Assembly: GCF_021568905.1 (NCBI RefSeq)
Contig: NZ_JAKGSB010000002.1
Coordinates: 1 to 64,000, forward strand
Reading direction: 5' to 3'
Source of the DNA: Zavarzinia marina
GTDB taxonomy: Bacteria; Pseudomonadota; Alphaproteobacteria; Zavarziniales; Zavarziniaceae
DNA: 64,000 nt
Shown: piece after piece, positions 51,453-59,765 of the stretch
Layout: every line of letters begins with the position of its first letter
Position numbering within the stretch: the stretch's first letter is position 1
Position numbers and translations under genes: made by a program
The notes under the pieces: generated by a model
Databases searched by the model: none
What the model was told of the DNA's origin: nothing
The model's input: only the letters and a program-made list of their open reading frames with translations

Positions 51453-52688
51453 TCAGGCGATCGCCCGCCGTAGCGCGTCGAGGAAACGGTCGACGTCGTC
51501 CTCGTCGTTGTAATGGGCGAGACTGGCGCGCACGACGGTGTCGAGGCCCAGGGCCTCGACACAGCGCCGGGCATAGAAATCGCCGAGGCCGACGGCGATA
51601 CCCCGATCCCACAGTGCCTCCGCGATCTCCGCCGAGGGACGGCCGTCGACCGTGAAGGCGAAGGTCGGCGCGCGCTTGCCGTCCATCGCCTTTCGCCCGA
51701 TCAGACGCACGCCGGGCAGCACGGCCAGCCCCGCCAGCAGGCGCCGGCCGAGCGCGTCCTCATGCGCCGCGAAGAGGGCATAGAGCCGTTCCATCCGCGC
51801 GCGCAGGCCATTGGCCGGCAGGGCGAAGTGATGGTCGTCCAGCACGCCGAAATAATCGGCGATGCCGTTCAGGGCGGCGGTGAACTCATGGGACGGGCCG
51901 CCGGGGTTCAGGCTCTTCGGCGGCTCGGTCAGGAAGTAATGGTTCTGCGGCGCGAGTCGCCGCGCCACCGACCGGCGCACATAGGCGGCGCCGACATGGG
52001 GCCCGAAGGTCTTGTAGAGACTGAAATAATAGAAATCGACGTCCAGTGCCTTCACGTCGGGCAGGCGGTGCGGGGCATAGGCGACGCCGTCGACCGCGAT
52101 CAGGGCGCCCGCCTCATGGGCGATGGCGGCGGCCGTCGCGACATCGTTGAAACTGCCGACGACATTGGAGCAATGGGGCATCACCACCAGCCGCGTCCGC
52201 GGCCCGACCAGCGTGCGCAGATCGTCGAGGTCCAGTTCGGCCGTCGCCGGGTCGATCGCCCATTCGCGCACCGTCACCCCCTCTTGGGCGAGGCGGCGCC
52301 AGGGCGTCGAATTGGCTTCGTGGTCCTGATTAGTGACGACGATCTCGTCCCCCGGCGCCAGCAGCGGGCGCGCCGCTTGGGCGAGAACCAGCACGTTGAC
52401 GGTGGTGGAGGGGCCGACCAGCACCTCGTCCGGCTCGGCGTTCAGAAAGGCGGCGGCGATGGCGACGCCGTCGGCGATCAGGTCCGTCGCCTCGATCGAG
52501 GCCGGGAAGCCATAGGCCGGCTGCACCTGCACCCGGCTCATGTAATGGCCGACGCGGTCGATCACCTGTCGCGGCACATAGGTGCCGCCGGCGTTTTCGA
52601 GAAAGGCGATGCCGTTTTCGGCCGGCGGGAACTGGGCCCGCGCGAATCCGGCGTCGAGATCGACGCCGGTCCTGTTGTCACTGTCCAA
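51453..52688 (-). CDS. Class V aminotransferase / cysteine-desulfurase-like PLP enzyme
   Basis: A 411-residue PLP-dependent enzyme. The PLP lysine is in DFYYFSLYKTFGPHVGAAYV; VDGVAYAPHRLPDVK contains the cofactor-contacting Asp; NQDHEANSTPWRRLA is typical of the CsdA-like 'cysteine desulfurase-like' subfamily. The start codon is TTG 52688, with GGGGGAAC just before it and no usable ATG near. A 6-bp inverted repeat (52696-52718) covers part of this site. Sulfur-donor activity is not assured since no clear active-site cysteine loop is seen. Confidence 0.85.
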   Translation of the reverse strand: MDSDNRTGVDLDAGFARAQFPPAENGIAFLENAGGTYVPRQVIDRVGHYMSRVQVQPAYGFPASIEATDLIADGVAIAAAFLNAEPDEVLVGPSTTVNVLVLAQAARPLLAPGDEIVVTNQDHEANSTPWRRLAQEGVTVREWAIDPATAELDLDDLRTLVGPRTRLVVMPHCSNVVGSFNDVATAAAIAHEAGALIAVDGVAYAPHRLPDVKALDVDFYYFSLYKTFGPHVGAAYVRRSVARRLAPQNHYFLTEPPKSLNPGGPSHEFTAALNGIADYFGVLDDHHFALPANGLRARMERLYALFAAHEDALGRRLLAGLAVLPGVRLIGRKAMDGKRAPTFAFTVDGRPSAEIAEALWDRGIAVGLGDFYARRCVEALGLDTVVRASLAHYNDEDDVDRFLDALRRAIA

Positions 52689-52725
52689 TTGTTCCCCCGG
52701 TCCGCACTGGAAACCGGGAGGCAGC

Positions 52726-53448
52726 TTAGTTGGTGGCGACGTCGCCTGTCACGTCGCCAGCGGGGCTTTCGCCGGCGCTGACTTCGCGCGGGGCCTGCTG
52801 GCCTTCGCGGCTGTCGGTGGCGCGCGAGCCGGTCGAGGCGGTGGCGCGGCTGGCCGGCTCCTCGAGGATTTCGAGCTTCACCTTGCCCACACCCTGGTGG
52901 CGCAGCCCGATGGCCGAGGCGGCGGCGGCCGAGAGATCGATGATGCGGTTGCCGACATAGGGCCCGCGATCGTTGATCTTCACGACGACCGAACGGCCGG
53001 TCGACAGCGCCGTCACGCGCACGCGCGTATTGAACGGCAGCGACTTATGGGCGGCGGTCAGGGAATTCTGGTTGTAGATCTCGCCATTGGCCGTCAGCCG
53101 GCCGTGGAAGCCCGGGCCGTACCAGGAGGCGACGCCCGAAATTTCCTTCACGACCCGGTCGCTGGTGGCGTGGGTGATCTTGGTGCGGACCGCGATCGGG
53201 CCGCTCGCACGCGCCTCGCCGGCGCCTTCGGGGGCATCGGGCTTCACGGCGACATAGCCGAGGGGCGAGGCCGCCCCTTCGCGATCGGACGAAACCTTCG
53301 GCGCCGACACGGCGGCGTCACGCAGGCTGGTGGCGGGGTAGGCGGAATCCTCGCTCGCACGGGCAGTGGAGGCGACCCCGAAAGCAATGGCCAGGGCAGC
53401 CATGGCCGCCAGACCGCGATCGAACGTAAGCACACGCTTCGCCGACAT
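52726..53448 (-). CDS. rlpA: Septal ring lytic transglycosylase RlpA family protein
   Basis: A 240-residue exported protein. The signal peptide ends about residue 32 (FGVASTARA). The double-psi beta-barrel domain spans about 100-190: GVASWYGPGFHGRLTANGEIYNQNSLTAAHKSLPFNTRVRVTAL and VVVKINDRGPYVGNRIIDLS. These carry the conserved E, H and D-R-G-P residues. There is no lipobox cysteine and no C-terminal SPOR domain, so it is a soluble, short form; the tail is low-complexity. GGAGGAGAC precedes the ATG. It acts on denuded glycan strands of peptidoglycan in the better-studied members. Confidence 0.9.
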   Translation of the reverse strand: MSAKRVLTFDRGLAAMAALAIAFGVASTARASEDSAYPATSLRDAAVSAPKVSSDREGAASPLGYVAVKPDAPEGAGEARASGPIAVRTKITHATSDRVVKEISGVASWYGPGFHGRLTANGEIYNQNSLTAAHKSLPFNTRVRVTALSTGRSVVVKINDRGPYVGNRIIDLSAAAASAIGLRHQGVGKVKLEILEEPASRATASTGSRATDSREGQQAPREVSAGESPAGDVTGDVATN

Positions 53449-54025
53449 GTCTCCTCCTCTCCTTCATCGGCTTGCGCGCACGGAGGCAGTGGCGCAGGCG
53501 AACTGGATAGACCCCTTCGAAAAAGGCCATCGACACAAAGGCGGCGCGGCTTGTTCAGCCGCAGCCCGCCGGCTCATTTCCGGAAGCGTCCGCTCAGCGG
53601 TGCTGACGACGTGTGGTGACCGCCTTCAGGCGCCACCGCATTCCGACGAGGCACATGGCAAGGCCAAGCACCACGACATAGAATTCAGGACTCAAACGTC
53701 CTCAACCTTCTGGGCCGGCGACAACCATGCCGGGCTTTTCTGGACGTGCGGGCGGCCGATTTCGGCGGGCTGGCACGGGTCATCACGCCGACAATGTGGC
53801 GAAAAAAAGAGGGTTTGGCAAGCCTCCCATGTTGCAGCGCAACAAGAAATGCCCCGCGGGCGACCGCCGAGAGGCCGTATGAAAGCGCGATAGATCATGT
53901 GATTCAAACGCTTGTATCCACCGGTCGACGGCCTTCGCAGCCGCGCTCCGGCGCATCGGGCGGCAAGGATTTGCATTCGGGGCCGAGGCAGGCAAACTGA
54001 AAAAACAGAACGAAGGGGAGAGAAA
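53449..54025. other. 577-bp intergenic region between rlpA and ggt
   Basis: Lower GC than the surroundings. It must contain the divergent promoters of rlpA and ggt. A small hairpin TGTTGC-AGC-GCAACA is at 53830-53844, and an A-run at 53802-53808 reads as seven T on the minus strand. The longer ORFs here have no recognisable family, codon bias or ribosome sites; one 33-codon candidate is listed separately. Confidence 0.6.
53594..53695 (-). CDS. Candidate small membrane protein
   Basis: A 33-codon ORF starting at TTG 53695 with GAGG 4 bases upstream. It would encode a single hydrophobic helix (EFYVVVLGLAMCLVGM) followed by a positively charged tail (RWRLKA ... RRQHR), a typical small inner-membrane protein plan. 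It is too short and has too rare a start for confidence; it could be chance. Confidence 0.25.
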   Translation of the reverse strand: MSPEFYVVVLGLAMCLVGMRWRLKAVTTRRQHR

Positions 54026-55846
54026 ATGCGCCTGGCGACGACGGTCACCCTGGCACTCGCCATGGTGGTATTTCAGGCGCCGATCGGCCCCGCCCCTGCC
54101 CAGCCGGTTCCCGGCTCTCAGACCGGCGACCGGGTGGCACCCGAGGCGGCGAGTCCGGCCAGCGTGAACGAGGGCGGCGCGGACGGCGACGGTGTCGTCC
54201 GCCATGGCACGGCGCGGCACCACATGGTGGTCGCGGCCCATCCGCTGGCCGCCGCCGCGGGCGATCAGGTCCTGGCGGACGGCGGCACCGCCGTCGATGC
54301 CCTGATCGCGGTGCAGCTCGTCCTCGGCCTCGTCGAGCCGCAGTCGTCGGGTCTCGGCGGCGGCGGCTTCCTGGTCCATTGGTCGGCCGCGGACGAGGCG
54401 GTCACCACCCTCGACGGGCGGGAGACCGCGCCCAGGACGGCCGGTCCCGACCTCTTCCTGCAGGCGGACGGCAATCCCATGTCCTTCTTCGGCGCCGTGG
54501 TCGGCGGCCGTTCGGTCGGCACGCCCGCCACGCTCCGCCTGCTCGAGGCCGCGCACGAGCGATTCGGCCGCCTGCCCCTGCCGCGCCTGCTGGCCCCCGC
54601 CATCGCCCTCGCCGAGGACGGCTTTCCGGTCTCGCCGCGCCTCGCCCATCTGATCGCGTCGGAAGGGCCGCGCCTGCGCCACGATCCTGTCGCCGCCGCC
54701 TATTTCTTCGATGCCGAGGGCAAGCCGCTGGCCGAGGGCAGCCGCCTGCGCAATCCCGCCTATGCCGAGACCCTGCGCCGCATCGCCACCGACGGCGTCG
54801 ACGCCTTCTACGAGGGCGAGATCGCGCGCGACATCGTCGCCAAGGTGACGGGCGATGCCGCCAATCCCGGCCTTCTGTCGGAAGACGATCTCGCCACCTA
54901 TGAAGTGCTGGAGCGCGATCCGGTGTGCGGCCCCGCCTTCGGCTACGAGATCTGCGGCATGGGCCCGCCGTCCTCCGGTCCGCTGGCGATTCTCCAGATC
55001 ATGGCGCTGATCGAGGCCAATGGCTTCGCCGCCCTGCCGCCCGGCTCCGCCACCGCCTGGCGCCTGATCGGCGACGCCTCGCGCCTCGCCTTCGCCGACC
55101 GGGAACGCTGGCTGGGCGATCCCGATCGGGTCGACGTGCCGACCGACGGCCTGATCGCCCCCGGCTATCTGGCGCGTCGCGCCCGCCTGCTGGACGGGCC
55201 GGTGCTGCCCGGCCCCGTGCCCTCGGGCACCCCCGCCTTCGACCACGGCAGCCTGATGCCCCCGCCGGGCCTGGGCATCACGCCGGAACTGCCGTCCACC
55301 ACCCACATCGTGATCCGCGACGCGGCGGGCAATCTGCTGTCCTATACCGGCACGATCGAGAACGGTTTCGGCTCGCGCCTCATGGTGCGCGGCTTCCTGC
55401 TCAACAACGAATTGACCGATTTCTCCTTCCTGCCCGTCGATATTTCGGGCCAGGCGGTCGCCAACCGGGTGGAGGGCGGCAAGCGGCCCCGGTCCTCCAT
55501 GTCGCCGGTGATCGTGCTGAAGGACGGCAAGCCCGTGCTCGCCGTCGGCAGCCCGGGCGGCAGCCGCATCATCGGCTTCGTCGCTCAGGCCCTGATCGGC
55601 CGCCTCGCCTGGAAGATGCCGCTGGGCGAGGCGCTGGCCGCGCCCCATCTGCTGAACCGTTTCGGCCCCTTCGAGATCGAGGCCGGCACCGCCGCCGCCG
55701 ACCTTGCGCCCGCCCTCGAGGCGCTCGGTTACAGGGTCGAGACGCTGGACCTCAATTCGGGCCTCGCCGCGATCGAGATCGGCGCCGACGGCCTGCTGAC
55801 CGGCGCCGCCGATCCGCGGCGCGAAGGCACGGTCGCCGGGGACTAG
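54026..55846 (+). CDS. ggt: Gamma-glutamyltransferase
   Basis: A 606-residue secreted Ntn hydrolase that cleaves gamma-glutamyl bonds of glutathione and related peptides. A signal peptide (LATTVTLALAMVVFQAPIGPAPA) is followed by the large subunit, with MVVAAHPLAAAAGDQVLADGGTAVDALIAVQLVLGLVEPQSSGLGGGGFLV. The processing site is P-S-T-T-H, making Thr425 the small-subunit N-terminus and nucleophile; SPGGSRII is the late oxyanion block. ATG 54026 has AAGGGGAG upstream. Its stop overlaps the convergent acyltransferase by 4 bases. Confidence 0.94.
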   Translation: MRLATTVTLALAMVVFQAPIGPAPAQPVPGSQTGDRVAPEAASPASVNEGGADGDGVVRHGTARHHMVVAAHPLAAAAGDQVLADGGTAVDALIAVQLVLGLVEPQSSGLGGGGFLVHWSAADEAVTTLDGRETAPRTAGPDLFLQADGNPMSFFGAVVGGRSVGTPATLRLLEAAHERFGRLPLPRLLAPAIALAEDGFPVSPRLAHLIASEGPRLRHDPVAAAYFFDAEGKPLAEGSRLRNPAYAETLRRIATDGVDAFYEGEIARDIVAKVTGDAANPGLLSEDDLATYEVLERDPVCGPAFGYEICGMGPPSSGPLAILQIMALIEANGFAALPPGSATAWRLIGDASRLAFADRERWLGDPDRVDVPTDGLIAPGYLARRARLLDGPVLPGPVPSGTPAFDHGSLMPPPGLGITPELPSTTHIVIRDAAGNLLSYTGTIENGFGSRLMVRGFLLNNELTDFSFLPVDISGQAVANRVEGGKRPRSSMSPVIVLKDGKPVLAVGSPGGSRIIGFVAQALIGRLAWKMPLGEALAAPHLLNRFGPFEIEAGTAAADLAPALEALGYRVETLDLNSGLAAIEIGADGLLTGAADPRREGTVAGD

Positions 55847-57246
55847 AGCCCCAGCGCCGCCTCCAGTTCCGCCAGCGCCTCGCCGGTATAGACGGCGATG
55901 CGCTGCATGTGGGGCAGGCTGTCGCGGTCGCCGGTGAAGCCCAGGTTGAACTGGCCGGCATAGGACAGCACGGTGATGTTCAGGGCCTGACCGTCGAACA
56001 GCAGGGAGACGGGATAGATCTGATCGAGGCGCGCGCCGTTGAAATAGAGCGTCTGCGGCGGGCCCGGCACGTTGGAGATCACGAGGTTGTTCATCGGCCG
56101 GGTCATGGTGCCGAGACCCAGCATGAGCTGGATCATATAGGGCGCCATCAGGATCAGGGTGTAATTGTCGATCGCCCCGCGCGACATGGTCTGCAGCCGT
56201 TCCTTGGCCGGCGCCGACGAGGCGGCGATCGCCTTCACGCGCTCGATCGGATCGGCGATGTCGGAATGCAGGCTGACGATCATCACGGTGATGGCGTTGC
56301 CGACGCTGGAATCATCCGCCGGACGGACCGAGACCGGGACCGAGGCGGTCATCGCCTTGTCGGGCAATTCGCCCATCTCGTCCAGATAGCGCCGCAGCGA
56401 GGCGGAACAGATGCCGAGGAAGACGTCGTTCACCGTCACCCCGGCGGCCTTGGCGACGCGCTTTACCCGGTCCAGCTCGTAATATTGGGTGGCGAAGCGC
56501 CGCTTGCCGCGGATCTTGCCGTTCAGGATGGTATTGGGCGCGCCATAGGGAATGGCCGGCCCGTCGTCCCCGCCCCTGCGCGCGTCGAGCGCCAGCCGGC
56601 CCAGCGCCTTGGCCGCCGCGACGCCGGAGCGGAACTGCTCCTTGCCCAGCGTCACCAGCTTCTCGATCAGGCTGCCCTGGTCGACCGCCTCGTCGTCGAC
56701 CTTCTTGCTGCCGCCCGCCATGCCCACTTCCCAAGGCGGCGGCAGGTCGCGGGCCTCCGGATCGGTCGACAGGAAGCGCGACAGCAGGCGCATGCCGCCC
56801 ATGCCGTCGATCTGCGAATGATGGACCTTGGTGTAGATGGCGATGCGGCCGTTCTCCAGCCCCTCGATGACATGGCATTCCCAGAGCGGCCGGGTGCGGT
56901 CCAGGGGGTTGGAATGGAGGCGCGAGACGAGGATGCCCAACTCCCTTTCCCCGCCGGGCTTCGGCAGGGCGGAATGGCGGAAGTGATAGTCGAGGTCGAT
57001 CTCGTCCGGCTTCATTTCCTGCCAGGCCGGGATCACGGTCGAGGTCAGGCCGGGACGGAGGCGCAGGTTGAACGGCGGGGCGAAGCGCGGCCGCGCCCGC
57101 CATTCGGCGACGAGATCGTGAACGAAGGTCGGTCCCGCATCCGGCGGCAGGGAGAAGATCGCCAGGGAGGCGACATGGACCGGCCGCTCCCGCTTCTCGA
57201 TGAACAGCCACGCCGCGTCCGAAGGCTTCAGCGCCCGAGTCGCCAT
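55843..57246 (-). CDS. Wax ester synthase/diacylglycerol acyltransferase (WS/DGAT)
   Basis: A 467-residue acyltransferase that makes wax esters or triacylglycerols from acyl-CoA. The catalytic HHxxxDG motif is intact in KVHHSQIDGMGG (about residue 140). RPLWECHVIEGL lies before it, NDVFLGICSASLRRYL mid-protein, and ISNVPGPPQTLYFNGARL in the C-terminal half, all family marks. Length is normal. ATG 57246 has GGGGAGACAGAG. It suggests storage-lipid formation in this organism and is convergent with ggt. Alcohol or DAG preference cannot be told. Confidence 0.93.
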   Translation of the reverse strand: MATRALKPSDAAWLFIEKRERPVHVASLAIFSLPPDAGPTFVHDLVAEWRARPRFAPPFNLRLRPGLTSTVIPAWQEMKPDEIDLDYHFRHSALPKPGGERELGILVSRLHSNPLDRTRPLWECHVIEGLENGRIAIYTKVHHSQIDGMGGMRLLSRFLSTDPEARDLPPPWEVGMAGGSKKVDDEAVDQGSLIEKLVTLGKEQFRSGVAAAKALGRLALDARRGGDDGPAIPYGAPNTILNGKIRGKRRFATQYYELDRVKRVAKAAGVTVNDVFLGICSASLRRYLDEMGELPDKAMTASVPVSVRPADDSSVGNAITVMIVSLHSDIADPIERVKAIAASSAPAKERLQTMSRGAIDNYTLILMAPYMIQLMLGLGTMTRPMNNLVISNVPGPPQTLYFNGARLDQIYPVSLLFDGQALNITVLSYAGQFNLGFTGDRDSLPHMQRIAVYTGEALAELEAALGL

Positions 57247-57367
57247 TCTCTGTCTCCCCCCCCTGTTTGGCTACATGCGACAGGGGGCGGCCCCCGGCGT
57301 CAAGTACCGCGAACCGGATTTCGCCGTCAAACCGGGGCGAGAGCGCCCGGAAGCCGGCGGCCGGCGA

Positions 57368-58429
57368 TCAGGGCAGGACGATTTCGACCCGGCGGTTCTG
57401 GGCTTCGCGGACACCGTCGGGCGTCGGCACCAGGGGCGCGCTCTCGCCCTTGCCGATGGTGACGATCTCGCTCTCGGCGATGCCGATGGCGATGAGTTCC
57501 GCCTTCACCGCCGCGGCCCGACGCAGGGACAGGGCCTGGTTGTAGGTCTCGGACCCCGAACGGTCGGCATGGCCGGTCAGTTCGATGCGGCTGACGCCGA
57601 GGTTCATGGCCGATTGCGCCGCGTCCTTGATGATGGCCGAGGCATCCTCGGTCACGATCGAGGAATCCCAGTCGAAGAACACCATGAACGAGCGCGCCAG
57701 CACCGCGTCCGACACCGGGGCGGGCGCCGGCACCGGCGGCGGCGGCGGCGTATAGCTGTCGAGGACGTAGATCAGGCCGGCCTGCACGCTGTGCATGTCG
57801 TAGGAGGTCTGGAAATCGTTGACCTGAATGTCGGAGGTGCCGACATAGCGATAGTCGGCGAAGGCCGCCAGGCTCTCGGACAGTTCCACCCGGCCGCCCA
57901 GTATTCCCTGATAGGCGAAACCCGCGTCGTTGCCGGAAGCGATGGAGCCGCCACTGCCGCCCTTGTCGTTCACGAAGACCCACGCAGCGCCGAGGCCGGC
58001 ACCGACGTAGGGCGTAAACGAGGTCTGGGTCTCGTACTCGTAGATGACGTTGCCCATGACGGTGAGGACACCGAAATTGTTGGAGAACGGCGTATCGGGC
58101 ACGGCGGTGAAACCGCCGGCGCCATCGCTGAGCATGAGGTCGGTCAGTTTGTCCGTATCGAAGCTGCGATAGCCGACGTCCGCCTCGAAGCGGAACTCGC
58201 CGTAGTCGTAACCGAACAGGGCGCCGACACCGAAGCCGTTGTCGAATTCCATGGTGGCGACGTCCTGGTTGCCATCACCGTCGGCATCCCCCTCGACATC
58301 GACCGAACTGGGCATGACGAAGGCGCCATAGCCGCCCAGATAGGGCCCGACCATCTGATCGGCGACGGCGGCGGGCGCGCCGACGGCCATCATGAGGGCC
58401 ACGAGGGCCGAGCGGGAAACGAACGACAT
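57368..58429 (-). CDS. OmpA-family outer-membrane protein
   Basis: A 353-residue porin-like protein. The signal peptide ends ADQ near residue 24. An eight-stranded-type barrel (about 25-225) has alternating aromatic strands (GEFRFEADVGYRSFDT, TSFTPYVGAGLGAAWVF). A proline-rich hinge (PPPPPVPAPAP) and the C-terminal OmpA/MotB peptidoglycan-binding domain (about 240-353) follow, with ELTGHADRSGSETYNQALSLRRAAAVKAEL and NRRVEIVLP. ATG 58429 has GGGGGTG upstream. The leader has an ACCACC/GGTGGT hairpin at 58450-58466. It lies downstream of the NAGGN operon but across a 133-bp gap, so likely separate. Confidence 0.93.
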   Translation of the reverse strand: MSFVSRSALVALMMAVGAPAAVADQMVGPYLGGYGAFVMPSSVDVEGDADGDGNQDVATMEFDNGFGVGALFGYDYGEFRFEADVGYRSFDTDKLTDLMLSDGAGGFTAVPDTPFSNNFGVLTVMGNVIYEYETQTSFTPYVGAGLGAAWVFVNDKGGSGGSIASGNDAGFAYQGILGGRVELSESLAAFADYRYVGTSDIQVNDFQTSYDMHSVQAGLIYVLDSYTPPPPPVPAPAPVSDAVLARSFMVFFDWDSSIVTEDASAIIKDAAQSAMNLGVSRIELTGHADRSGSETYNQALSLRRAAAVKAELIAIGIAESEIVTIGKGESAPLVPTPDGVREAQNRRVEIVLP

Positions 58430-58449
58430 GGCACCCCCAGCGCGAATTC

Positions 58450-58466
58450 ACCACCATTCCGGTGGT
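58450..58466 (-). promoter_or_regulatory. Leader hairpin of the ompA-like gene
   Basis: Inverted repeat ACCACC-5-GGTGGT about 20 bases upstream of the start codon in the 133-bp gap. Long-lived porin mRNAs often carry such 5' stem-loops. A TATAAC element further upstream (near 58530, minus strand) could be the -10. Confidence 0.35.
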
Positions 58467-58562
58467 TCTTATTAGCATTGCGGCGCAACAGCCTCAATCG
58501 CCACCCCGGAGCTTTTCAACCCAAGATCACGGTTATAGCGGAATTGGTGGCATGACGGCCAC

Positions 58563-59744
58563 TCAGACCCGCTCGCGGCGCCGGCCCTTGCGCTGGTCCG
58601 GCTCGAAGTCGGCGGGCGATTCGGAGACCGCGTCCTCGGTCGGCTGATGGGTGAAACCGGTGATGCCCGCCGTATGCTGGAAGTCGCGGGTGATCTCCAC
58701 CGGGCTCTGGACATAGGCGGTAACCAGTTCGGCGAGCGAGCGCAGCGCATGGATGTGGATGCGCTCGTAGCCGTGCGACGCGTCGATGCCGAAGGTGATG
58801 AGGGCCGTCCGCACGTCGGCACCGGCGACGATGGCGCTGGCGGAATCCGACCGGTAATAGCGAAAGACGTCCTTCTGATAGCGGATCTCGTTAGCGCGGC
58901 AGAGTTCCGTCAGCTTCTTGGTCAGATGGAAGTCGAAGGGCCCGGTCTGGTCGGCGGTCGAGATGGTGACGCCGAATTCGTCGGAATTCTGGCCCGGGGC
59001 CGTGGTGCCGTTGTCGATCGCGACCAGGGAGGCGACGTCCGGCGTCAGCACCGAGGAGGCGCCGACCCCGACTTCCTCCGAGATCGTGAACAGCCAATGG
59101 GTGTCGACCGGGGTTTCCGCGCCCGTGTCGGTCAGCGCCTTCAGGGCGGCCAGCATGACGGCGACGCCCGCCTTGTTGTCGAGATGGCGCGAGACGATGA
59201 AGCCGTTGTCGAGGAATTCGGGCTGGGGATCGATCGCGATGATGTCGCCCACCTCGAAACCGTGACGGGCGAGGTCGGCCGCATTGCGCACCCTTGCGTC
59301 GACCCTGAGCTCGACGTGATCCCAGCCTATGGGAAGCCGGTCGATTTCCTCGTTGAAGGTGTGGCCGGACGCCTTCAGGGGCAGGATCGTGCCGCGATAG
59401 CCGCCCTTCTCGGTGAAGACGGTGCAGCGCGCGCCCTCGGCGAAGCGCGCCGACCAGAAGCCGATGGGCACCACCGACAGGCGGCCGTTTTCCTTCAGGT
59501 ATTTCACCTGGGCGCCCAGCGTATCGACATGGGACACCAGGGCCCGGGCGCCGCGCGGCGTGCCGCCCGGGCGCACGGCGCGGATGGCGCCGCGCCGCGT
59601 CAGTTCGACGGAAAGCCCGAAACTGGCCAGTTCGTTGGTGACGAAATGGACGATCGTGTCGGTGTAGCTGGTCGGACTGGGGATCGACAGGGCTTTCTTC
59701 AGCGTATTCGCCAGATACTCGGCGTCGATCGTCAGTCTGGTCAT
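58563..59744 (-). CDS. Osmoprotectant NAGGN system M42-family peptidase
   Basis: A 393-residue co-catalytic metallopeptidase of family M42. Metal ligands are visible in order: LVSHVDTLG, RHLDNKAGV, SEEVGVG, and the late SHGYERIH. It is the third gene of the conserved trio that makes N-acetylglutaminylglutamine amide, an osmolyte; the peptidase may recycle or trim the dipeptide. ATG 59744 has GTGGAG close upstream, 21 bases after ngg. The C-terminal 25 residues are charged and probably disordered. Confidence 0.93.
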   Translation of the reverse strand: MTRLTIDAEYLANTLKKALSIPSPTSYTDTIVHFVTNELASFGLSVELTRRGAIRAVRPGGTPRGARALVSHVDTLGAQVKYLKENGRLSVVPIGFWSARFAEGARCTVFTEKGGYRGTILPLKASGHTFNEEIDRLPIGWDHVELRVDARVRNAADLARHGFEVGDIIAIDPQPEFLDNGFIVSRHLDNKAGVAVMLAALKALTDTGAETPVDTHWLFTISEEVGVGASSVLTPDVASLVAIDNGTTAPGQNSDEFGVTISTADQTGPFDFHLTKKLTELCRANEIRYQKDVFRYYRSDSASAIVAGADVRTALITFGIDASHGYERIHIHALRSLAELVTAYVQSPVEITRDFQHTAGITGFTHQPTEDAVSESPADFEPDQRKGRRRERV

Positions 59745-59765
59745 TACTCCACTCTCGCTTGGGGC

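Noticed and set aside
53692-54063. Minus-strand 123-codon and plus-strand 84- and 175-codon frames in the rlpA-ggt gap
   Set aside because: No ribosome sites, no family, overlapping each other, and they run into known genes.
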